From Yersinia massiliensis CCUG 53443 (GTDB lineage: Bacteria > Pseudomonadota > Gammaproteobacteria > Enterobacterales > Enterobacteriaceae), in contig NZ_HE997645.1 in the NCBI RefSeq assembly GCF_000312485.1, forward strand, positions 450,239-514,238: 64,000 nt of DNA, given 5' to 3'. Below are positions 1 through 7,425 of the stretch, piece after piece (position 1 is the first letter of the stretch; each line of letters begins with the position of its first letter). Made by a program: the position numbers and the translations under genes. Below the pieces are notes generated by a model. That model saw only the letters and a list, made by a program, of their open reading frames with translations. It made no database searches and was not told where the DNA came from.

Positions 1-1805
1 TTATTCCCAGCATCCTTCATCTGAGTATATTCGGCGGTTTGATCATCGGTGTTGAGAATATAGATAATAGGCCCCGCTACATCATCTATGAATACCTGTA
101 TAACTCCCCCGGTATTTTCTCGCGACATTCCCACAGTTAACGGGCTAAGGCTTTCATAATCCTGACGAAATTCATTGGCCCCTTCCATCAATTGTTGTTG
201 ATCCAACGCAGGTTCAAATATCGGTACCCCTGGAGTGTTGGGATTACCATTTTTTGCTTTACGGGCGTCTTCCGCTGACTTTTGTTTTTTATTACGTTCC
301 TCTTCGCTATCCATTCGAATTTTTGGATCTACATCTCTACTGTTCTCTCGAGCTTCAATATAAAAAGGCTGCCACTGATAACTACCATTAGCAAAACGCC
401 CAATTCGCCAGGCCGTCATCCAAGCCATTTGATTTTCTATGGCTTTTTCTAAAGAGTCGCCAATAATCACAGGTGTATAAACTTTATCTTCGCGTCCATT
501 CAAAAAAGGAGCTAACGTTGTTCGCCAGGCGTTAAAGCGTTGGATAAGAGTGTTATCTAAGTTAAATTCTTTATCAGTTTTTGGGTCAAGAATCCTTGAT
601 GGTTTTCTATTAACTAAATAAGATGGCACCATCATTTCAGGAACCGCTAGCGGGGCCCCTGCTGCAAATGCCACTGCATAAATATCGTGTAAAACAATCT
701 GTGACAGTAACTCGCTATCTTGTAACGCCTTACCCTGCTCTCCAGGAGCATAACCGCCCCCCACATCAGAATGTACACCAGGGTAAATAACTTCATAAGT
801 ACGCGCAGGATAATTGCCCTGAGTTCGCCGTACCGAATCCAGTGGAAAGCACAACCTTTGCTCATGGGCTGAAACAAAGTGATAGCAACGCTGGATAAAA
901 CCGGGATATTTTGCCTCGTCCGGCAAGGCCATAGTGGCATCTGCCCACCCCATATGTCCGTTAGCCATCGGCGCTACATGTGCCAGCCCGACCGAGGCCA
1001 CGGTATCGCACAACCCCAAGAATTCAACCGCGATAGGTAACCCCAGCAACTCCGGCCGCGCGGTTTTTTTCTTCAGCAGTTCTGCATCAAGGATGTGTGT
1101 TAACCAGTTAACAAAAGTACGGGCTTCTGCTGCACCACGGGAAAAACCATACACAAACAACTTGATTTTGAGTATCTTGGGTTTATGAATTTTGGCGGCT
1201 GCTAATAAAGGCGTCAGAAGGGTAATAAAGATATCTTGTCGCCGACGTTTCACGTAATTCGGGTTAGCCCCCAACCGGCTGGCCAGGCGCTGATAATCAT
1301 TTATTAACGTTTTGGCAACACCATCCTCAATTCGGGTACCGATTAGCGTATGAGAAAGGGCATCGACAATACGTAATAATGCCCAGTTAATCCGAGCTTC
1401 ACCTCCGGTGGCAAATCGCAATCCATCGTCACTAAAATCCAGCTCACCAATTTCAGGAAAGGCGGTACCAACACCGGGCATATAATAGCGATAATAACCG
1501 CTATCAATATCTTCAAGGGCGGCATGATAAAGACGAGCTATATTACTCGGGTTTGGGGGATTGGCTGCAGTACTGTGTTTTTCATTATTATTAGTACCAT
1601 CAAAAAATAAACTGATATGCAGACTTTTACAGCAGGGTTTGGGATTATTTCTGTCCATTTCAGCATTAAGCTGTAAATGGTATTCTTTTTCTTCGCGGTA
1701 TTGTAAATCTACATTAGCCTGAACTTGATCAATACTATCCGGCAAACGGCCAGTCAATGGAAATGCCGGTGGTGCCCAGACGGAAGTGGCGGTCATTTTG
1801 GACAT
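1..1805 (-). CDS. Tle1-like T6SS phospholipase effector (DUF2235), 3' end outside window
   Basis: The reading frame stays open from ATG 1805 to the left edge, giving 601 residues without a stop, so the C-terminus is missing. An N-terminal block with the SLFFDGTNNN motif, a GFSRG nucleophile elbow (Ser about residue 222) and a GVHSDVGGGY block (His about 345, Asp about 347) are the hallmarks of DUF2235 alpha/beta hydrolases. Tle1-type T6SS effectors of this family hydrolyse phospholipids of the target cell. The start at 1805 is chosen for the AAGGA about 10 bases upstream; ATG 1796 overlaps the preceding stop as ATGA and is an alternative. The gene follows vgrG, a DUF4123 adaptor and lipoprotein immunity genes, the usual effector setting. 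Effector function is inferred from family and context. Confidence 0.88.
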   Translation of the reverse strand, partial: MSKMTATSVWAPPAFPLTGRLPDSIDQVQANVDLQYREEKEYHLQLNAEMDRNNPKPCCKSLHISLFFDGTNNNEKHSTAANPPNPSNIARLYHAALEDIDSGYYRYYMPGVGTAFPEIGELDFSDDGLRFATGGEARINWALLRIVDALSHTLIGTRIEDGVAKTLINDYQRLASRLGANPNYVKRRRQDIFITLLTPLLAAAKIHKPKILKIKLFVYGFSRGAAEARTFVNWLTHILDAELLKKKTARPELLGLPIAVEFLGLCDTVASVGLAHVAPMANGHMGWADATMALPDEAKYPGFIQRCYHFVSAHEQRLCFPLDSVRRTQGNYPARTYEVIYPGVHSDVGGGYAPGEQGKALQDSELLSQIVLHDIYAVAFAAGAPLAVPEMMVPSYLVNRKPSRILDPKTDKEFNLDNTLIQRFNAWRTTLAPFLNGREDKVYTPVIIGDSLEKAIENQMAWMTAWRIGRFANGSYQWQPFYIEARENSRDVDPKIRMDSEEERNKKQKSAEDARKAKNGNPNTPGVPIFEPALDQQQLMEGANEFRQDYESLSPLTVGMSRENTGGVIQVFIDDVAGPIIYILNTDDQTAEYTQMKDAGN

Positions 1806-2335
1806 ATTTGTGGTTCCTTCATTTCACGCTGATCTTTTATTGGATACTTTGCTGCACCATACGTCCAACATGAAGTCGTCACTTTAACTTCATTACAGGT
1901 TAAAAAATGCACCGTTAAACCACAGCGATCTTCGCCATATTCTGGAATATCTACGGTGGCAGTGTGTTTTTGATAGTTAGCAGAATGACGAGCATAAGCC
2001 TCATCGTCATATCCATATCCTTCCGTTCTTCTAGCAATTTTTTCACGAGGATTTGGATCGACTTCCCATTCAATATGAGCTTTTAATTCTGGCTGCCACT
2101 TATCGGGAAGTGATATACAGCACGCTCCGCCGCCTTCACCAAAAGGGGAAATGTTGGAGCCACCAGAATCATTAACACTAAAACTATTAATTGCAACAGA
2201 GGTATGATTAATTCCGCGTAAATCACCACCACTCCAGGTTACCTCTGGCTTATTATCACAGGCAGCGATAAAAGGCATGATTAGCAACAACCCTCCCGGC
2301 AAGATATATCGACATAACGTTCTTACTAATGGCAT
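1793..2335 (-). CDS. DUF3304-type lipoprotein, probable Tle1 immunity protein
   Basis: This 180-residue protein has a lipoprotein signal: a basic start, a hydrophobic stretch, and a lipobox ending FIAAC with Cys at residue 26. The remainder is Cys- and Trp-rich, with blocks such as EYGEDRCGLTVHFLTCN and CWTYGAAKYP, which I recognise as the DUF3304 group commonly encoded beside Tle1 phospholipases. A periplasmic lipoprotein is the expected form of immunity against an effector delivered to the periplasm. Its stop overlaps the effector start by 13 bases, implying translational coupling. A nearly identical but interrupted copy lies just upstream. The immunity role is inferred, not shown. Confidence 0.8.
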   Translation of the reverse strand: MPLVRTLCRYILPGGLLLIMPFIAACDNKPEVTWSGGDLRGINHTSVAINSFSVNDSGGSNISPFGEGGGACCISLPDKWQPELKAHIEWEVDPNPREKIARRTEGYGYDDEAYARHSANYQKHTATVDIPEYGEDRCGLTVHFLTCNEVKVTTSCWTYGAAKYPIKDQREMKEPQICPK

Positions 2336-2459
2336 GTTCCATTCCTTAATTCAGCCCTGAAGATTATTAAATAATGAATTATAAAAACATCAAATAGCGT
2401 TATTTAACATTCTCACAAAACACCAGTAAAAAAACTCACGACCACTCTTTTTCTAGCCG

Positions 2460-2999
2460 TCATTTTGGACATATTTGCGGTTCCTTCATCTCACGTGGAT
2501 CTTTTATTGGATATTTTTCTGCACCATACTTCCAACATGAAGTCGTCACTTTAACTTTATTACAGGTTAAAAAATGCACCGTTAATCCACAACGGTCTTC
2601 GCCATATTCTGGAATATCAATGATGGCATTATGTTTGACAATGCTTTCCTTTAATTTTTTTTCCCATGCATTATATTTATCCTGATACCCTGGGAACTCT
2701 TTTGTCAAATCTGGGTTAGTATAAACATCCCATTCAATATGGGCTTTTAACTCTGGCTGCCACTTATCAGGAAGCGATATGCAACACGCTCCTCCCCCCT
2801 CACCAAACGGGAGAATATTAGGACCTCCAGAATTATTGACACTAAAACGAGCGATTCCTAAATTAGTATGATTAACCCCGCGTAAATCACCGCCACTTCA
2901 GGTTACTTCTGGTTTATTATCACAGGCAGCAATAAAAGGAATTGTCAGCAATAACACTCCCGGAAAAACAAATCTACATAGCGTATTTATTAATGACAT
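2460..2999 (-). pseudogene. Second DUF3304 lipoprotein copy, interrupted by one TGA
   Basis: The frame starts at ATG 2999 with a lipoprotein signal (FIAAC) matching the intact neighbour, then meets TGA at 2900-2898 exactly where the neighbour has the Trp codon TGG of VTWSGG. Downstream the same frame stays open and homologous to the normal end (PQICPK) at 2460, with the central segment (around EFPGYQDKYNAWEKK) diverged from the sister copy. The only lesion I see is this TGG to TGA change, so it is a recent inactivation, a suppressible codon or a sequencing error. The copy probably arose by tandem duplication of an immunity gene. It may once have protected against a different Tle1 variant. Confidence 0.82.
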
Positions 3000-3285
3000 A
3001 TTCCATCCCTTCTTGACACTATTGAACCAGCATACCATTTTTAATAGCACTTTCATTATGGGTGCATATACAAGAAACCTAAAGAAACAAGTCAAAACAT
3101 AACAAAAACAACTAAAATAAAACCCTAATAAAATTCAAGAATCCACCTTAACTTTCAATTACGTCATAAATAACAACTAAAACACAATACAATAGAACAA
3201 ACATATCTACACCGGTAATTAATGGAAATTCAATACTTAAAAACTAAAATTCAGCATTATTAGTCACACTAGACACAAATGAATA

Positions 3286-4065
3286 TTACATTATTTTTTC
3301 TTCTTTTGATAAATACTCAATAAAAAATTCTTCATTATCTACCACCTGATTTTCAACCATAGAATCCACCGATGCCCACAAATGCTGAAATAGTTCTTCT
3401 CTGGAAAATTCCGGGTAGTGGCGTAAATGTACATCACTAAAACACTCAATATCACTGATATAACCAAGTCGGTCATATTGCTTATCGTCTAGTGTTAATA
3501 AAACATCACTATTTAGCTCAACAGCTCTCTGAATCTGCCCCGGCAACCAAATACTTTTACCATCCCTATCACGCCAACTCCAGAGCTGAGCAGCATCCAG
3601 AAAATAATGCTGCTGCTGTTCAGTCAATATGGAATTCATCAATAGCGGAAACATCCGTGTATCATAAAACCGCATCACACCTTTGCGCCCCTCCCACTCG
3701 GCAATGATTAGACGCTGCAAATATTGTGCAAGCTGTTTAAAATCATAGAGAGAAAAGAACAATAAAACACGTGAAGGATCATGATATTGTCTTAATAAAG
3801 CAGACAGCCACTCTTTCTGTTGCCAGATATCTGTCTGTATCTGTAAAAAAACAGGGGCATCATCAATATAGATATTTTCAGGTTCATTCTCTAACAGCGA
3901 ACACCAACTAATCTCAGGCTGAAATCGTTTTAAATCCGGTATCAAAGACGGAATATGACCCGCCTGGTCCACAATGATATTTACGTATGGATTGTCGGTA
4001 CTTATGCATACCTGCTCAATCTGTATCAGCCAGTGTTGAATTGCGGCCTCAATTTTATCGTCCAT
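3286..4065 (-). CDS. DUF4123 T6SS effector adaptor
   Basis: The 259-residue protein starts at ATG 4065, preceded by a GGAGGGAGAG ribosome site; the longer frame to 4131 would run back into vgrG and has no better signal. It has the features of DUF4123 (Tap/TEC) chaperones: an N-terminal helical segment, aromatic-rich strands around PVFLQIQTD and the RFYDTRMFPLLM block typical of the family. Such proteins load a specific effector onto the VgrG spike and are not secreted. Its position 17 bases after vgrG and before the Tle1-like gene fits that job for this phospholipase. Confidence 0.82.
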   Translation of the reverse strand: MDDKIEAAIQHWLIQIEQVCISTDNPYVNIIVDQAGHIPSLIPDLKRFQPEISWCSLLENEPENIYIDDAPVFLQIQTDIWQQKEWLSALLRQYHDPSRVLLFFSLYDFKQLAQYLQRLIIAEWEGRKGVMRFYDTRMFPLLMNSILTEQQQHYFLDAAQLWSWRDRDGKSIWLPGQIQRAVELNSDVLLTLDDKQYDRLGYISDIECFSDVHLRHYPEFSREELFQHLWASVDSMVENQVVDNEEFFIEYLSKEEKIM

Positions 4066-4082
4066 GTTCTCTCCCTCCGCGG

Positions 4083-6476
4083 TTAGCGCGCAACAAACCC
4101 TACAGCCTCCTGTTGCGCTTTTTGCAGGCACTCTTTACAAACTGATTGGGGTAATTCAGGCAACGGATAATCCTGACTGGCTGGCCCTTCCAAAACATGA
4201 TTCCCCTTCAGGCTGAGCAAGCCCGGACTATGAATTTCAATTTGCCCATCAGGCGACATGCGAATATAAGCGCCACCGCAAGCCAAAGTGATACCATTTT
4301 TAGCGGTTAATTGCAGATGCCCTTGAGTTGATTGAATAATAATATCTTTCAGAGCAGTTACAGAAATCACATCAGCATGAGATTCCAGCTCAAAGGGACC
4401 TTTACCGGAAACTAATCGAACCCCTTCATTTTGCGCCAATAAAGAAATCTCGTTACTTGCATTGAGAGCGATACGCTTAGTACTGGCAATATGCACCTCT
4501 CCCATACTTTGAGCATATAAGGCTTTTCCTGCCTGAAGCATTACGACATCAGGGCTTACAACGCCAACTCCTTTAGGGGCGTTCAGTAACATTGCCGGCT
4601 GTTGAAGTTGATCCGCGCTCTTTAAATAATCACTTAAACTCTGAATATCAGGTTGAAGATTATGGTGACTTTGAGTAATTTCTCCCCATTCGGTCACTTG
4701 GTTAACCGCACCTTTGACCAAACTAATGGCACTCTCCATATCCAACATCTCCCCACCGGCAGACGGCTGTTTATCCGCACTGATAAACACCCCTTTGCCC
4801 CCCCGTACCGCTACCCAATCATCCGTTCGCAGCTCGGCACCTTCACCCCGTAAATTGCGCTGAGCATCCACGTTGTGCCCGAGGTTTAACTGGGTCTTGC
4901 CGCCGTACTCGGTACTCAGCTTGATATGCTCTTCTCCGCGTTTGTCTTCCATACGCAGCTTGTTGAAAGCAGGCGTGCGGATCACGTTGCGGGTATTATT
5001 TTTCTCGGTGACATGGTCGGTATGACGCGAATCGTGCAGAGCATGGGCAATATACGGGCGGTCTGGATCACCGTCATGGAAGGCTATCGCTACCTCGGTG
5101 CCCTGTATCAGCGGGAAGTGGATACCGTACACATCGCCACCGTAAGGTTTGGCGAGCCGCACCGGCATGCTCTCCTGCCCCTGTGCCTTATCATCCTGAT
5201 CTGCATCAAATTTCACCCGATATAGACCGGAGGTATCCTGCCAGGCATAAATATCGTTCGATTTCGCACTGGTCACGCGTGCCATCATCGTGCCGCTGAC
5301 TTTTGGACGTGGAAGCAATGCCGGACGCCAGCATAGCGTTTCGCTGTAGGGAACAGCCATCCAGTTCACCACTAATGCATCCTTGCGACTGGCACTAAAA
5401 AAGGTGCCGGTGATGACGACGCCGTTGTCCATAACGGTGGGAAGCGTCGGGACGATGACAGTTTCGGTTATCGTCAGTACCTGCCCTGGGCTGAGGGTAG
5501 TATCATTACCCAAGCCAACAATCGTTGTCTGTGCTGATAAAAAACGCTCATGATCGAGGCGTGCTAAGAAGTTGGCGGTTTCAGCAGTGGGATCAATTTT
5601 ATCGCCAGTATCCAGATGACGAGGTTTGTAGTGATACACTTCACCATAGGTCACCCCTTCACTCTCACCGCGTGTCATATCGGTTCTGCCGGACTGAAGT
5701 ATTTTCTGTGCTTCACGGTGGTTATAATCTTTGGTGGTCACGTTAGCCTGCACCACATTGTGCTGTACACTCACGCCCCAAATCGACTCAGCACCACTGT
5801 CACTCATACCTGACGGGCTATTCAGTGGCAGCGTCTTGCCAAACTCATAAGCACTCTGCTTATCGGCAAAATTGACCACTTCAGTCTGCGTGTCCGGCTG
5901 CAAACTGAAGAAGTAAAATATCCCCACCTCTGAGAGCAATCGTTCAATGAACTCCAGGTCGCTTTCCTGATATTGATTTATTTGTTCACGTTTCGGATAG
6001 GTCTGTTTCAGGACAAACTCATATTCCCAGTCCTTAAAACCATGTTCCTGAAGTATCTGCTCGACAACTTCAGGTACCGATTTATTAACAAAAAAACGGT
6101 GGGTTCGGAATTGATTGCGCAGCAATGCCAGAAATGGTGATAGCGTTATCTGGTACACGGCTTGGTCTTTTGAGCCACTGACCCGCTCAAAACTCGTCAC
6201 TACCCCAGGCACCACCTTTTGCTCCGCGAGGCCATGCAACAAACCAGCCCCCATTGTCAAACTGGCTGGTTTGCGCAGCAACTGACTGGCATCAATGTCT
6301 TTGTCAGTACTGGTGAAATGAACCGTGTAACAATACAATTCACTCATCGCTTCCGTCCCCACAAAATCCTCCACATCGAGAGGAGAGGAGCAGGAGGGAA
6401 TATCAAGGCGGTAACGATTCAGGGTGGTTTTGGTGATGGCCGACAGCGTATTTTGAAGCGTATCAATAAGACTCAT
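4083..6476 (-). CDS. vgrG: T6SS spike protein VgrG (TssI)
   Basis: A 797-residue spike protein of normal length without a large C-terminal effector extension. The N-terminal half is the gp27/gp44-like phage-hub region, followed by an OB-fold gp5-like region (around GTEVAIAFHDGDPDRPYIAHALHD) and a C-terminal DUF2345 beta-prism with repeated short strands. The last residues carry a CKEC pair. VgrG trimers cap the Hcp tube and carry effectors into target cells. ATG 6476 with GGAG about 8 bases upstream is preferred over the extended frame to 6527. The following DUF4123 and Tle1-like genes are its probable cargo system. Confidence 0.93.
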   Translation of the reverse strand: MSLIDTLQNTLSAITKTTLNRYRLDIPSCSSPLDVEDFVGTEAMSELYCYTVHFTSTDKDIDASQLLRKPASLTMGAGLLHGLAEQKVVPGVVTSFERVSGSKDQAVYQITLSPFLALLRNQFRTHRFFVNKSVPEVVEQILQEHGFKDWEYEFVLKQTYPKREQINQYQESDLEFIERLLSEVGIFYFFSLQPDTQTEVVNFADKQSAYEFGKTLPLNSPSGMSDSGAESIWGVSVQHNVVQANVTTKDYNHREAQKILQSGRTDMTRGESEGVTYGEVYHYKPRHLDTGDKIDPTAETANFLARLDHERFLSAQTTIVGLGNDTTLSPGQVLTITETVIVPTLPTVMDNGVVITGTFFSASRKDALVVNWMAVPYSETLCWRPALLPRPKVSGTMMARVTSAKSNDIYAWQDTSGLYRVKFDADQDDKAQGQESMPVRLAKPYGGDVYGIHFPLIQGTEVAIAFHDGDPDRPYIAHALHDSRHTDHVTEKNNTRNVIRTPAFNKLRMEDKRGEEHIKLSTEYGGKTQLNLGHNVDAQRNLRGEGAELRTDDWVAVRGGKGVFISADKQPSAGGEMLDMESAISLVKGAVNQVTEWGEITQSHHNLQPDIQSLSDYLKSADQLQQPAMLLNAPKGVGVVSPDVVMLQAGKALYAQSMGEVHIASTKRIALNASNEISLLAQNEGVRLVSGKGPFELESHADVISVTALKDIIIQSTQGHLQLTAKNGITLACGGAYIRMSPDGQIEIHSPGLLSLKGNHVLEGPASQDYPLPELPQSVCKECLQKAQQEAVGFVAR

Positions 6477-6576
6477 GGGTTTTACTCCGGGGTAACAACC
6501 TGTATTCCATGGGTTTGCACACCGCATAGCCAGTTAACAGCCGACAGGTTGATTTGAAGGGGAAGTTATTTCCGAT

Positions 6577-6897
6577 TCAGTTATAGAGCCAATGACCAGC
6601 TTTGGCTGATTCAATAAACATCCCAACCGTTAATGGTATTTTGTTTTGATTAATGGCTTTTCGAAAAAATACGGATTTAACCTTCCATGGGTAATAGTTA
6701 CTGAGGGAAAATCCGGCGGGCTGAACATTAAAATGCGCGAAAAACTTCTCTGTCATTTCAGCGATATCATCTGCTTCATGCAAATTCTGTAAGGGGGTGT
6801 CATCGTCAATATCTATTTTTTTCATGAACAGGCTAGTCACCAGCGGTAGCTCGCTTTTGACAAATTCTCTGACGCTGTCTTCGATTGTCATGCTCAC
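6577..6897 (-). CDS. DUF1493 family small protein
   Basis: A 106-residue acidic protein resembling the DUF1493 family, small carrier-protein-like folds found in enterobacteria beside STM2901-type genes. The proposed start is GTG 6897, which overlaps the stop of the upstream gene by four bases (GTGA) and has GGAGG about 10 bases ahead; ATG 6891 two codons later is the alternative. There is no signal peptide or membrane segment. The biochemical role is unknown. Its coupling to the preceding gene and location between clpV and vgrG suggest a partner of the upstream protein, for example a chaperone or immunity factor, which is inference only. Confidence 0.7.
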   Translation of the reverse strand: MSMTIEDSVREFVKSELPLVTSLFMKKIDIDDDTPLQNLHEADDIAEMTEKFFAHFNVQPAGFSLSNYYPWKVKSVFFRKAINQNKIPLTVGMFIESAKAGHWLYN

Positions 6898-7349
6898 CAG
6901 ATTTTATCCTCCGCTCGTGCGATGGTGTTATATTTGCTGACGGTTTTGAAGCTTATCGTAGCCACATCAGTGGCCAGTATAATCCACCCTAAAACGGGAA
7001 CCGCTCTTCCTGCAAATGCCCCCAGATTATTAACCCAAAACACTTTGACACCGCTTAACGAAAAGGATTTTTTTGTCAATGTCGGCAGGATACGTTTTTT
7101 GAATTTGTAGCTGAGATGTTTGCGGAAAAAAAGTGACGCATGCGATGTTCCCTTCGTTGCTGTATTAGGCTTTCCGGGTACGTCGACACTATTATTACCT
7201 AGGATCACCAAAGCCACACCTACGATATCCTTGATACCCAGTTGGTTTTCAGTTTCATCCACCAATATCCAAAACAGCAACTCATAAGCCGTCAGATTAT
7301 TTAATCCATTAAAAAAATAAGTACCGTTAAGTTCTTCAACCGTATCCAT
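6894..7349 (-). CDS. STM2901-family protein of unknown function
   Basis: A 151-residue protein starting at ATG 7349, chosen because AGGAGG lies 9 bases upstream. The beginning (MDTVEELNGTYFFNGLNNLT) matches my recollection of the enterobacterial STM2901 family, which is linked to a DUF1493 gene as here. Visible features are a Gly/Thr-rich middle (PGKPNTATKGTSHAS), a basic stretch (SYKFKKR) and a C-terminal hydrophobic segment (RAVPVLGWIILATDVATISF) that could insert in a membrane. No enzyme motif is apparent. Its T6SS location and amphipathic tail allow a small membrane-active effector with the DUF1493 protein as partner, but this is a hypothesis. Confidence 0.62.
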   Translation of the reverse strand: MDTVEELNGTYFFNGLNNLTAYELLFWILVDETENQLGIKDIVGVALVILGNNSVDVPGKPNTATKGTSHASLFFRKHLSYKFKKRILPTLTKKSFSLSGVKVFWVNNLGAFAGRAVPVLGWIILATDVATISFKTVSKYNTIARAEDKIW

Positions 7350-7425
7350 AGGTGTAATCCTCCTAGGCAATAAACGAACAGCGCTGGCTACGTCCCCTAT
7401 CTTTTAGGGGTTACTACTTTCTTGG

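Noticed and set aside
647..1525. Short frames within the first 1.8 kb on either strand
   Set aside because: They overlap the uninterrupted Tle1-like frame in other frames and have no independent support.
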